Origin: Anaerolineales bacterium
Lineage (GTDB): Bacteria > Chloroflexota > Anaerolineae > Aggregatilineales > J027
Reading direction: 5' to 3'
DNA length: 64,000 nucleotides
Assembly (NCBI GenBank): GCA_020634155.1
Contig: JACKCI010000001.1
Location: 496,001 to 560,000, forward strand
Part shown: positions 54,885 through 63,466 of the stretch, in pieces
Layout of the letters: each line of letters starts with the position of its first letter
Position numbering within the stretch: position 1 is the stretch's first letter
The notes under the pieces: model-generated
The model's database searches: none
What the model saw: only the letters and a program-made list of their open reading frames with translations
What the model was told of the DNA's origin: nothing
Translations under genes and position numbers: made by a program

Positions 54885-56099
54885 TTACCTGTTCAAGCGC
54901 CAAACTTCTAGGTACTCTCCAGCTTTAACCTGTCGCTTATCCGCTGGAATAATCAATAGGCCATCGGCTTTGACTAGCGATGATAGCGCCCCGCTGCTTT
55001 GGGTACCCGTTGTGTAAGCCACCCATTCCCCACCTTCCTCAACCAAGCGTATTCGCACAAAGGTCATACGCCCATCGCTACTCATGGCCTCTCCCACGCG
55101 CACGGTTTGGGTATCCGTCACTGCTGGGTCAAGGCCGAGCATAGTCGCTATCACGGGACGCACAAAGACCATAAACGTCACCATCGCTGAGACGGGATTA
55201 CCGGGTAAGCCGACAAATGGAATGCCGCCCATCTGCCCAAAAGTTAAGGGCTTGCCGGGGCGCATATTGACCCGCCAAAAATCGACGGCTCCTAGTTCAT
55301 CCAGAACTGTCTTGACCACATCAAAAGCCCCGACAGATACCCCAGCGGTACTGAGTATTAAGTCGCTCTTGAGATCAATTGCGCGTTGAAAGAGAGACCG
55401 TACTTCGCCCACAGTATCACGGGCAATACCAAGGCGCACTGGCACCCCACCCCATGAACGAATAAGAGCCGAGAGGGTATAGCTATTGGTGTCGTGTATC
55501 TTGCCGGGGCGCAAGGGTTGGTCGCTGGTCAACAATTCATCGCCTGTTGAAATCAGCGCAATACGCGGTTGGCGGATAACCGAAACCGCCGTATAGCCAA
55601 GCCCCGCCAGCATCCCCAAGTCTGCCGCCCGCAACTGACGACCTTGTGGTAAGACAACCTCACCTTGCTGCACATCTTCCCCACTATGACGCACATTTTC
55701 CCCACACGAAACCGTCTGCATTATTGTAACCTCAGCAGGCGGCGTTGGGCCACGCAAGACATCATTGGTAAACTCGACCGGCACAACGGTATCGGCCCCA
55801 GTCGGTAATGGAGCGCCCGTCATAATACGTGCGGCTTGTCCGCGCTCTAGGACCTGCTCTGGCGCATGTCCAGCAGGGATGTCTTGTACCACCTGTAGCC
55901 TAACCGGAATCGGCTCAAGGTCAGCACACTGCACGGCATAGCCATCCATTGAGCTATTGGCAAAGGGTGGCAACGGATAGGATGCTACGACATCCTCACT
56001 CAAAACACGCTCAAAGGCGTCCTCTAATGCAACCGATTCCGCCTCTAGGGTGTCAATATGTTCTAAGATACGCTGTAGTGCTTCGCTTACAGATAACAT
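54885..56099 (-). CDS. moeA: Molybdopterin molybdenumtransferase MoeA
   Basis: Protein of 404 residues that inserts molybdenum into molybdopterin. Motifs are ANSSMDGYAV, GQAARIMTGAPLPTGADTVV, ISTGDELL, STAGVSVGAFD and VGLPGNPVSAMV, plus the C-terminal beta domain. The ATG at 56099 (MLSVSEAL) follows GGAGGTGAGA and matches the family N-terminus, so an upstream in-frame start at 56141 is rejected. No other molybdenum cofactor gene is in the window. VKOR follows downstream. Confidence 0.95.
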   Translation of the reverse strand: MLSVSEALQRILEHIDTLEAESVALEDAFERVLSEDVVASYPLPPFANSSMDGYAVQCADLEPIPVRLQVVQDIPAGHAPEQVLERGQAARIMTGAPLPTGADTVVPVEFTNDVLRGPTPPAEVTIMQTVSCGENVRHSGEDVQQGEVVLPQGRQLRAADLGMLAGLGYTAVSVIRQPRIALISTGDELLTSDQPLRPGKIHDTNSYTLSALIRSWGGVPVRLGIARDTVGEVRSLFQRAIDLKSDLILSTAGVSVGAFDVVKTVLDELGAVDFWRVNMRPGKPLTFGQMGGIPFVGLPGNPVSAMVTFMVFVRPVIATMLGLDPAVTDTQTVRVGEAMSSDGRMTFVRIRLVEEGGEWVAYTTGTQSSGALSSLVKADGLLIIPADKRQVKAGEYLEVWRLNR

Positions 56100-56211
56100 T
56101 CTCACCTCCACAACACTCGCTAGTGTATCGAGATTATCCAAGTTGCGCTAAAATGAATGCAGCGCCTTGCGGATGGGCTGCGTGTTATCAGGACAAAGGA
56201 GGACCAAAGCG

Positions 56212-56874
56212 ATGTCAGAGACTTCCGACAAACCCATACTAGTGATTACCGAAGGTGAGCAAGCAGGTCAACGTTGGGTCATAGAACGTAGTGGGTTTAC
56301 CATTGGGCGTGGGGGAGAATGCGACCTCATCTTACCTGAACGCCAAGTGTCACGGGAGCATGTCAAAATTCACCGCGAAGGCGATGATTATTATTTGGAA
56401 GACCTTGATAGCAAAAATGGCACTTGGGTCAATGAGATTCAACTCAAAGCCGATACCATCCGGCTGCGTGATGGTGATGACATCTCAATTGCAATGGCTG
56501 TCCGCATGACCTTTGTCGGCAGTGAAGCAACGGCTCCCCTTGTGTTGAACCGCCTTGCCGCCCAAAAAGGCCGCCTGCAACTTGACCGAGATGCCCGTCG
56601 TGTGTTTATTGGTGATATTGAAGTTGACCCGCCCTTGAGCCTACCTCAATACCGTTTACTGGAGATGCTCTTTGATGGCGTCGGTGCGGTACGTACCCGT
56701 GAAGAGGTGGTGGCCTATGTTTGGCCCGAAGCCGCTAGTGATGGCGTGAGTGAACAAGCTATTGATGCCCTTGTGCGTCGCCTACGTGACCGCTTAAACG
56801 AGTTCGACACCGAGCATCAATATGTCGTAACAGTACGCGGGCATGGCTTCCGCTTGGATAACCCTGAATCATAA
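56212..56874 (+). CDS. FHA domain fused to winged-helix DNA-binding domain
   Basis: Protein of 220 residues. N-terminal FHA domain (about 10-95): FTIGRGGECDLILPE, VSREHVKIH and SKNGTWVN give the phosphothreonine-binding Arg, Ser, His and Asn. C-terminal OmpR/PhoB-type winged helix (about 118-218): LPQYRLLEMLFDGVGAVRTR, EQAIDALVRRLRDRL, VVTVRGHGFRL. There is no receiver domain, so input should be a phosphothreonine signal from a Ser/Thr kinase instead of a histidine kinase; no kinase gene is in the window. AAGGAGG precedes the ATG at 56212. Confidence 0.9.
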   Translation: MSETSDKPILVITEGEQAGQRWVIERSGFTIGRGGECDLILPERQVSREHVKIHREGDDYYLEDLDSKNGTWVNEIQLKADTIRLRDGDDISIAMAVRMTFVGSEATAPLVLNRLAAQKGRLQLDRDARRVFIGDIEVDPPLSLPQYRLLEMLFDGVGAVRTREEVVAYVWPEAASDGVSEQAIDALVRRLRDRLNEFDTEHQYVVTVRGHGFRLDNPES

Positions 56875-56910
56875 GCGCGGTGCAGGGATGTACCGCGCTT
56901 GCGATTCAGG
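56863..56910. terminator. Long inverted repeat between convergent genes
   Basis: CCTGAATC (56863-56870) and AAGCGCGGT (56873-56881) pair exactly with ACCGCGCTT (56892-56900) and GATTCAGG (56903-56910), giving 17 Watson-Crick pairs around a ten-base loop. It covers the stop codon of the FHA gene. No T-run on either side, so it is a terminator or mRNA 3' stabiliser of unusual kind. Confidence 0.55.
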
Positions 56911-56917
56911 CGATAGT

Positions 56918-58903
56918 TTACTCGATAGCGGTTGCTGCTAATTCGACATATTCAGCTGCTACCCGCTCGGACTCATCAATTTGGAGTACATCGCGCATAA
57001 TTTCACTAATCAACGATGCCTTGTACTCCGCATCCCTTAATGACCATGTGCGCGACTTAATCTCCAAATAGCGATTACGAGCATCGGGGTGCAAAATGGT
57101 ATCTACATTGACATAAAACTGCACACCCTTATAGAAAATCTGCCAACGCATGCGCTCCTTGTGAATTTCGCGCTCCTCGGTCGCCTTGAAATACTCCCGA
57201 TAAAAGCGTAACGGGCGATCCGCAGGTGCGTAGAATTGTGAGTGTGAGAGCAATACAGCTTTGTCAAACTCACGTTCCTTAGTGGGCAAGGTATAGGTTA
57301 ACCGTGCCCGCACGTTGGTAACGTTATCTTCAGCATCAATGTAGTCATCTTCACGATAACGCACTCGCCCTGCTTCGGTACCACCAAACAAGAAATAGGT
57401 GTCATATTGCCGATAGTGGGAGTGCTTGACAATCTCCACATCAGGGTGACTCAATAGCTCTTGTACATGGTCAGGCTGATTGAATCGCACCTTAAGCTGA
57501 ATCTCGAAACTCTCTTGGCGTTGGAAACTCCCAATTAGCATCAGTTTCGCCATGATATTGGTGGAGTATTCGCGCACAAACTCATCAATCTTGAGGGCCA
57601 GCGCACGGGCTTCCTGCAAAACAGGCTCAATATCAATCGTCAATAGCTGACGGTCACGCAAAAGCCATTGCCCATTGCACATCACATGCTGCACATCGGT
57701 ACTCTTAGCCGCATACACAATTTGGGCATAGATATTTTCGGGGTCATACACAAAGCTTGGAGAATTGTGGACACGGTTCAGGTCAACCACAATAATATCC
57801 GCCCGCTTGCCCACTTCCAGACTACCCGTAATGTCCTCAATATGGCAGGCTTTGGCTCCCAAGCGCGTTGCCATCAACAAGGCTTGTTTGGCAGGAACAG
57901 ACGTTGGGTCATTAGTAGCGACCTTCGCCAATAACGCTGTCAGATGAATTTCCGTAAACATATCTAAGTCGTTGTTGCTGGCAGCCCCGTCGGTACCAAT
58001 GCCGATATGCACACCTTGTGTCAGCATCTCATGCACAGGGGCAATACCGCTCGCCAATTTGAGGTTGCTGCTGGGATTGTGCGCCACCCCTACGTTATGA
58101 TTACGCAGCGTGCGGATTTCACCGGGGTCTACATGGACACAATGGGCACATAAGCACTTGCCATCAAATAAGCCATGCTTCTTGATACGCGGCACAGGCG
58201 GCATTCCGTATTCAGTGCGGCTATCCTCGACTTCCTGCTTGGTTTCTGACACATGGATGATGAGAGGCACATCATATTTTTGTGCCAATCTAGCGCATTC
58301 CACAAGAATTTCATCGGTGCTGGTATACGGTGCATGAGGCGCAACCGCAGGAATAACCAACGGATGCCCTTGCCACTCCTGTATAAACTGCTCCGTATAT
58401 TCAAGGCTCATCTCATAAGTCTCGGCATCTGGTGAAGGGAACTTCAGCACCGTTTGACCACATAGGCCGCGCAAGCCAACCTCAGCGGCTGCACGAGCCA
58501 CCTCCCCCTCGAAATAATACATATCAGCAAAAGTTGTGGTACCACCAAGGATAAGTTCTGCTGCCGCTAACTTGGTGCCCAGATAGACAAAGTTCTTGTC
58601 CACAAAAACGCGTTCAGTTGGCATCAAATAACCCAGCCATACATCCAAGCGCAGGTCGTCAGCAAGACCCCGCACCAGCGACATGGGTAAATGGGTATGG
58701 GCGTTCACCAAGCCCGGCATAATTACCTGTCCAGTACAATCAAGGGTCTCGGTAGCGGTATAAGTCTGGAGGATGCTATCAGAATCGCCAACTGCGACTA
58801 TATGGTCATCTTGTATTGCAACCGCGCCGTTGCGATGAATAGTCCAATCAGCATTCATTGTGAGGACGATTCCCCCAACCAGCAATTGATCTACGTGTTG
58901 CAT
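56918..58903 (-). CDS. Amidohydrolase (SAH/MTA deaminase-like) fused to a CYTH-like domain
   Basis: Protein of 661 residues. Residues 1-445 form a complete amidohydrolase of the S-adenosylhomocysteine/methylthioadenosine deaminase group: metal site NAHTHLPMSL (His69, His71), APHAPYTS, IIHVSETKQE, CAHCVHVDP and GTDGAASNNDLD. Residues about 455-650 are not part of that family and look like a CYTH (triphosphate tunnel) domain: EIQLKVRF as a variant of ExExK, RVRYREDD, VRARLTYTLP, RMRWQIFYKG and YLEIKSR, i.e. alternating charged strands. A TGCTATAAT lies 40 bases upstream. A fusion of these two activities is not something I know. Function is probably nucleoside deamination plus phosphate-ligand sensing or hydrolysis. 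Confidence 0.82.
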   Translation of the reverse strand: MQHVDQLLVGGIVLTMNADWTIHRNGAVAIQDDHIVAVGDSDSILQTYTATETLDCTGQVIMPGLVNAHTHLPMSLVRGLADDLRLDVWLGYLMPTERVFVDKNFVYLGTKLAAAELILGGTTTFADMYYFEGEVARAAAEVGLRGLCGQTVLKFPSPDAETYEMSLEYTEQFIQEWQGHPLVIPAVAPHAPYTSTDEILVECARLAQKYDVPLIIHVSETKQEVEDSRTEYGMPPVPRIKKHGLFDGKCLCAHCVHVDPGEIRTLRNHNVGVAHNPSSNLKLASGIAPVHEMLTQGVHIGIGTDGAASNNDLDMFTEIHLTALLAKVATNDPTSVPAKQALLMATRLGAKACHIEDITGSLEVGKRADIIVVDLNRVHNSPSFVYDPENIYAQIVYAAKSTDVQHVMCNGQWLLRDRQLLTIDIEPVLQEARALALKIDEFVREYSTNIMAKLMLIGSFQRQESFEIQLKVRFNQPDHVQELLSHPDVEIVKHSHYRQYDTYFLFGGTEAGRVRYREDDYIDAEDNVTNVRARLTYTLPTKEREFDKAVLLSHSQFYAPADRPLRFYREYFKATEEREIHKERMRWQIFYKGVQFYVNVDTILHPDARNRYLEIKSRTWSLRDAEYKASLISEIMRDVLQIDESERVAAEYVELAATAIE

Positions 58904-58943
58904 TTTCTGCTCGTCCCTTTTGGTTTAGAGAAAAATTTGGGGG

Positions 58944-58952
58944 ATTATAGCA
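58944..58952 (-). promoter_or_regulatory. Extended -10 of the amidohydrolase-CYTH gene
   Basis: Minus strand TGCTATAAT about 40 bases before the start codon; no clear -35. Confidence 0.6.
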
Positions 58953-59006
58953 AAGTAAAGTAAGAAACGCACCGCATAACGAAGAATCGCTTGTTAGCGG
59001 ACTTGG

Positions 59007-60224
59007 TTATTTCTTGTATTTGCCCAACATTTGATGCAGTAAGTCGGTTGTTTGGGGGTCAGGTGTTAAATTGTAGACACGACGCAGAGTCTCCTTGAGG
59101 CGATCATAGGTCTCTACCACCCGCTGCGCTTGACCCAGTTTGTCGTAGATCATCATGACGCCACGCGTCAAGTCTTCACGGGTTGGAGAAATACCCGCAC
59201 CGCGCATGTACATTCCCAGCGCACGAGGAAAGTCACCACGATTTTCATAAATGCGCCCCAGTGCATAAATTGCATCAATATAATCCGAACGCATCTTCTC
59301 GCGCCGTTGAATTCCCCACTCCATATCGGATGGTCGCAAAAACTCCTCCCGATACAGATTTAGAGCCATGCGATACAAGACTTCCGCTTCATCATCATCA
59401 AGTACGGCGGCATTTTGCAGCGCTTCTTGAAATTGCACCACATCATAATACAGGTCAATATCAGAGGCGATTCGATAAAAGCCACCCCCATATACCGTCA
59501 ACTTGAGGTCATCGAGAATATCACTGATTTTTTTCTTGGTGACGTGGAAAACGTTAGTGGCTTCTTTGATACCCAGATGAGACCAAAAAATCTGAAAAAT
59601 CTCATCGCGGGTGGTCATGGCTTTGTCCACAAAATAGAAGAATAGTGAACGTGGCAAGCCACCTTCCCATTCACGAACCAACCGTCCGTTGACCCAGACC
59701 TGCCCTTCACCGAATGCCCGCACCTCAAGGATAGGTCGGCCATCTGAATTTGCATAATCAAGCCACATCCGGTGTGGATCAATGGGGATAAGTGCAACCT
59801 GCCCCCGCAAATCTTCTAACAAAGGCAAGAATAGCCGACGACCACCAACCACCACACGGCTACCTTCAACCAATTGGTTCACTACTTCAACAATCAATTC
59901 ATGGAAAACTTCAGCAACTTGACTATCGTAGCTTTCCAAATAAAGTACCGTGTCATCACCCAATGCGTTGCTAATTGCAACAGCAGCAAGGCGGGTGTCA
60001 GCAGTCAAGTCAACGCTCACGCCAAGTTGTGCCTCCAGCGCGTGGGCAATCAGAGCCAAACCTGTTTTGAGGTCTAGCTGCCCCAAATCGACATACACAG
60101 TACGCGGCTGCATCAAGAACAACTGACGCCAGAAGCGATGCACACGACGTGCCTGTGGATGTAAGACTACAAGCTTGGTTTGTGTAGATAGTCCGTTATA
60201 TTGCTCTGCGAAATCATTCAGCAT
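59007..60224 (-). CDS. BTAD-type transcriptional regulator with degenerate NTPase-like N-terminus
   Basis: Protein of 405 residues. Residues about 165-265 form a winged helix of the SARP/BTAD kind (LEVRAFGEGQVWVNGRLV, TRDEIFQIFWSHL, NVFHVTKKKISDIL), and 270-400 form the TPR-like bacterial transcriptional activation domain (LYREEFLRPSDMEWGIQRR, LGRIYENRGDFPRALGMY). The first 160 residues resemble a STAND/MalT NTPase core (DTVLYLESYDSQV as Walker B, SRVVVGGRRL) but the P-loop position reads LVVLHPQARRVHRFW, without GxxGK, so nucleotide hydrolysis is unlikely. Target genes are unknown. Confidence 0.8.
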   Translation of the reverse strand: MLNDFAEQYNGLSTQTKLVVLHPQARRVHRFWRQLFLMQPRTVYVDLGQLDLKTGLALIAHALEAQLGVSVDLTADTRLAAVAISNALGDDTVLYLESYDSQVAEVFHELIVEVVNQLVEGSRVVVGGRRLFLPLLEDLRGQVALIPIDPHRMWLDYANSDGRPILEVRAFGEGQVWVNGRLVREWEGGLPRSLFFYFVDKAMTTRDEIFQIFWSHLGIKEATNVFHVTKKKISDILDDLKLTVYGGGFYRIASDIDLYYDVVQFQEALQNAAVLDDDEAEVLYRMALNLYREEFLRPSDMEWGIQRREKMRSDYIDAIYALGRIYENRGDFPRALGMYMRGAGISPTREDLTRGVMMIYDKLGQAQRVVETYDRLKETLRRVYNLTPDPQTTDLLHQMLGKYKK

Positions 60225-60268
60225 TCTATGAGGTACTCATAAAGCAATCTGGTAACTAATAGGTATTA

Positions 60269-60298
60269 AGTATACAAGATGGCCGTAATATAGGGCAA
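60269..60298 (-). promoter_or_regulatory. Promoter of the BTAD regulator
   Basis: Minus strand TTGCCC, 18-base spacer, TATACT, about 45 bases before the start codon. Confidence 0.6.
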
Positions 60299-60342
60299 CT
60301 TGGAATTCACTATACGGATGTTATTCTATCCAAATTCAAACA

Positions 60343-60519
60343 TTACCCACCCAAAGGAAAGGGTCTTGGTGTGGGGGTAAGCGTAGCGGTCGGAGCCAGC
60401 GTAGGCCGTCTAGTCGGAGGTGGAGCGTCGGGTGATCGTAATGTAACGCAAGCCATCACGCCCACCCCCATCATGAGTAGTATGAAAAATAGCGTTAAGC
60501 GTTGTGTTGTTGTCATCAT
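60343..60519 (-). CDS. Small lipoprotein, 58 residues
   Basis: Starts one base after the stop of the Rel-type gene. The product has a signal peptide with lipobox VMAC (Cys about residue 23) and a mature tail of only about 35 residues that is almost all Pro and Thr (PTLAPTATLTPTPRP). No fold is expected. Support is the exact lipobox and the tight spacing. Function unknown; it may only decorate the membrane surface. Confidence 0.6.
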   Translation of the reverse strand: MMTTTQRLTLFFILLMMGVGVMACVTLRSPDAPPPTRRPTLAPTATLTPTPRPFPLGG

Positions 60520-60520
60520 T

Positions 60521-62716
60521 CTATAAAGTCGGCGCAACCCGCTCTGTTGGCAAGACACGCCGCACATGGATTACTTCTGGTAACATATCAATCTTGTTCA
60601 AAATAAGGCTCAGTTGGCTGATATGAGCCACCTCCATCACCAATCGGAAGGTTGCTACTTGGTTATCGGATGTGATATTCACATTGGTCATGTTGATATT
60701 TTCTTCAGCAATCACGGCTCCAATATCACGCATCAGCCCCTCACGGTCACGGGCCTTAATCTCCACTGGCACGGGATAAACATGGGTCTCAGAACGCCCC
60801 CAACTGACTTGAATCAAGCGCTGGGGTTCTGTTGTGTTTGCGATATTCTTGCAATCTTTCCGATGCACGGTCACACCACTGGTACGGGTAACAAACCCAA
60901 TAATATCATCACCGGGAGCAGGATGGCAGCATGTCGCTAGTTTTACCAGCAGGCCACTTAGACCCGCAATATCAATGCCATGGTCAGCGGTCTTGCCATT
61001 GACAGTTGGGGCTGAGGCCACTAACTCATCACGTTTGGCCTCTTGTTCACGCTGCTCCAATTGCACAATACGGGTCACAATACTAGGAGCCGTGACATCA
61101 CCATACCCGATAGCAATCAGCATGTGGTCAAGCGACAAAAAGCCTGTTCTTTCAGCAATATCAGCCCGTACATAGTCATCCATACCCAAGCGCTTAAGTT
61201 CACGCTCTAAGGCATCACGACCAATAGCAATGGCCTTCTCGCGGCCTTGTTTACGGAACCAATAGCGAATCTTCTGGCGGGCGCGTTGGGTCTTGGTAAA
61301 ACCAAGATTCTCGTTCATCCAGTCAAGACTAGGGCCACCCCGATTCGAGGTCACAATTTCCACATGGTCGCCCGTTTGCAATTTGTAGCTGAGAGAGACC
61401 ATCTTGCCATTGACTTTGGCCCCTCGACAGCGGTGCCCAACTTCAGTATGAATATGATAGGCAAAATCAATTGGGGTGGAGCCGTCGGGCAAGTCGATGA
61501 TGTCACGGCGCGGGGTGAAGACATAGATGCGGTCATAGGACGAAATGTCCTGCACGACCATCTCGACAAAGCCTTCAGCATCTTCAGGGTCATCGTCTTG
61601 GACGTTTTGCAAAATACGTCGCATATAGTTGATGCGTTTATCAAAGACATCGTCGGTTTCGCTCTTATTTTCTTTGTACTTCCAATGAGCCGCAATACCG
61701 TATTCAGCATCTTGGTGCATCTCATGAGTTCGGATTTGCACCTCTAGGGTTTTGCCACCTTCATCAGAAATCGCAGTATGCAAGCTGCGGTAGCCATTTT
61801 CTTTAGGGGCAGCGATATAATCATCAAACTCGCCCGACACAGGTCGCCAAAGATTGTGGATGATTCCTAACACTTGGTAGCACTGGGCCACATCATCCAC
61901 CATCACCCGCACTGCCCGCACATCGAAGATTTGGTCAAATTGCACCTGTTTGCGGGACATCTTGCGATAAATACTATAAATGTGTTTAGGACGGCCAGAA
62001 ATCTGCGCTTTGATACCGTGTGCCTTAAGGGTAGTTTCAATTTGATGGGTTAAGCGGGCAAGGTCTTGTTCACGGCTGAGACGGCGCTCGGCAAGGTGCA
62101 TCGCTATTTCACGGTATTTTTCTGGCTCCAAATACCGAAAGGCAAGGTCTTCTAGCTGCCACTTGAGATGCCCAATACCAAAGCGGTTGGCTAATGGGGC
62201 AAAGACATCGAGTGTCTCCCGTGCATTCTTAATCTGTCGATCGCGGGATAAAGCACCCAAGGAGCGCATGTTATCTAGACGATCTGCCAATTTGATGAGA
62301 ATTACACGCACATCATTGCCCATTGCCATAAATATCTGGCGAAGATACTCGGCTTGGCGTTCACTGCCACTGGATCGCTGGCGGCTATTGGCTTGGGTCG
62401 GTAATTGCTCAATCTTAGTAACCCCATGCACCAATTGAGCCACTTCCTTGCCAAACTCCTCCTCAACATCATCAATCGTGATGCTTTCACAGTCCTCAAC
62501 GGTATCATGCAAAAAAGCAGCCGCGATGGTTGGGGCATCAAGACGCATCTCTGCCAGAATGAGTGCCACATTGAAGGGATGAATAATATAAGGCTGTCCC
62601 GATTTACGAGTCTGCCCTTCATGAGCAAGCGACGCAAACGTAAAGGCCCGTTCAATTAAGTCGTGGTCAGTTTGGGCCAGCATTGGCAAGTGAACAAAAA
62701 TGTCGTCAATATTCAT
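60521..62716 (-). CDS. rel: Bifunctional (p)ppGpp synthetase/hydrolase, Rel type
   Basis: Protein of 731 residues and the stringent-response enzyme. HD hydrolase domain (about 20-170) is intact with HEGQTRKSGQPYIIHP, AAFLHDTVEDC and IKLADRLDNMR. The synthetase domain (about 215-340) has FDVRAVRVMV and ENGYRSLHTAI. Then come TGS (IYVFTPRRDIIDLPDGSTPIDFA region), a Cys/His zinc segment with CCHPAPGDDIIGF, and an ACT domain (about 660-731). All regions are present, so one enzyme can make and degrade ppGpp. I chose the ATG at 62716 (MNIDDIFVHL) over an in-frame start at 62731. No other RelA/SpoT gene is in the window. Confidence 0.95.
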   Translation of the reverse strand: MNIDDIFVHLPMLAQTDHDLIERAFTFASLAHEGQTRKSGQPYIIHPFNVALILAEMRLDAPTIAAAFLHDTVEDCESITIDDVEEEFGKEVAQLVHGVTKIEQLPTQANSRQRSSGSERQAEYLRQIFMAMGNDVRVILIKLADRLDNMRSLGALSRDRQIKNARETLDVFAPLANRFGIGHLKWQLEDLAFRYLEPEKYREIAMHLAERRLSREQDLARLTHQIETTLKAHGIKAQISGRPKHIYSIYRKMSRKQVQFDQIFDVRAVRVMVDDVAQCYQVLGIIHNLWRPVSGEFDDYIAAPKENGYRSLHTAISDEGGKTLEVQIRTHEMHQDAEYGIAAHWKYKENKSETDDVFDKRINYMRRILQNVQDDDPEDAEGFVEMVVQDISSYDRIYVFTPRRDIIDLPDGSTPIDFAYHIHTEVGHRCRGAKVNGKMVSLSYKLQTGDHVEIVTSNRGGPSLDWMNENLGFTKTQRARQKIRYWFRKQGREKAIAIGRDALERELKRLGMDDYVRADIAERTGFLSLDHMLIAIGYGDVTAPSIVTRIVQLEQREQEAKRDELVASAPTVNGKTADHGIDIAGLSGLLVKLATCCHPAPGDDIIGFVTRTSGVTVHRKDCKNIANTTEPQRLIQVSWGRSETHVYPVPVEIKARDREGLMRDIGAVIAEENINMTNVNITSDNQVATFRLVMEVAHISQLSLILNKIDMLPEVIHVRRVLPTERVAPTL

Positions 62717-62787
62717 ACAATACCCCACCACCTCAAGATTAAATCAATGATAACCTAAAACTATCCCCCTGAAAATTAGGATTTCGC

Positions 62788-62816
62788 TTGTGGGGTCATC
62801 TGCCCTATCTTATAAT
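62788..62816 (+). promoter_or_regulatory. Promoter of the NfeD-flotillin genes
   Basis: TTGTGG, 17-base spacer, TATAAT, about 27 bases before the start codon of the NfeD-like gene. Confidence 0.72.
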
Positions 62817-62842
62817 TGAATATGAAGAGTAGGGATTAGGCT

Positions 62843-63448
62843 ATGGACTCAGTAACTGAATGGTTTGCAGGAAGTACCATCAATTGTGTATACGGAGCCG
62901 CCTTAGCACTTGGCCTCGCCTATAGCCTCATGTTGGTCATCTTTCAAGGTTTTGGTGATGCACTTGATGGTCTTGGTGATGTCGCCCATGTTTTTCACAT
63001 TGACCTCAACCTTGATGCAGATGCCGGAGGACATGATGGCCTTGGCGTCAGTGTCCTTGCTATTGCGGTTTTTATTGCCGCGTTTGGCGCTTTTGGCCTC
63101 GCCTCACGCGGGATTTTTGAGGCAGGTGTCGGAGCCAGCATCATCGTAGCGGCCATTGGTGGTTTTCTATTTGGAGGGGTAGCGCAAGCCTTTTTTATCT
63201 TCATCCTCTCCCCCACCACCAGTTCCCTCGTCAGCCAATCTTCCCTAGCGGGTCAAGTTGCGGATGTGGTCATTCCTATTCCCGCTGAAGGGCAAGGCCA
63301 AATCATGGTCGTCGCCCAAGGGTCGCGGCTAACTTACAGCGCCCGTTCCTACAATAAACAACCGATCACTAGAGGTACCGAAGTACGTATCGAAAAAATT
63401 GTTGGAAGTGTCGCCACAGTTATACCTGTGGATGACTACGAACTCTAA
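62843..63448 (+). CDS. NfeD-like membrane protein
   Basis: Protein of 201 residues with three membrane helices (about 16-36, 66-88, 93-118) and a C-terminal OB-fold domain (LAGQVADVVIPIPAEGQGQI, TRGTEVRIEKIVGSVATVIP) as in NfeD. The long ClpP-like protease domain of the NfeD1a class is absent, so it is the short NfeD1b type, which is usually paired with a flotillin gene. That gene follows after 18 bases. A GDALDGLGDVAHVFHIDLNLD loop is a distinct, acidic and His-containing feature between helices 1 and 2. Confidence 0.88.
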   Translation: MDSVTEWFAGSTINCVYGAALALGLAYSLMLVIFQGFGDALDGLGDVAHVFHIDLNLDADAGGHDGLGVSVLAIAVFIAAFGAFGLASRGIFEAGVGASIIVAAIGGFLFGGVAQAFFIFILSPTTSSLVSQSSLAGQVADVVIPIPAEGQGQIMVVAQGSRLTYSARSYNKQPITRGTEVRIEKIVGSVATVIPVDDYEL

Positions 63449-63466
63449 TAAGGAGATTTTGCATTC

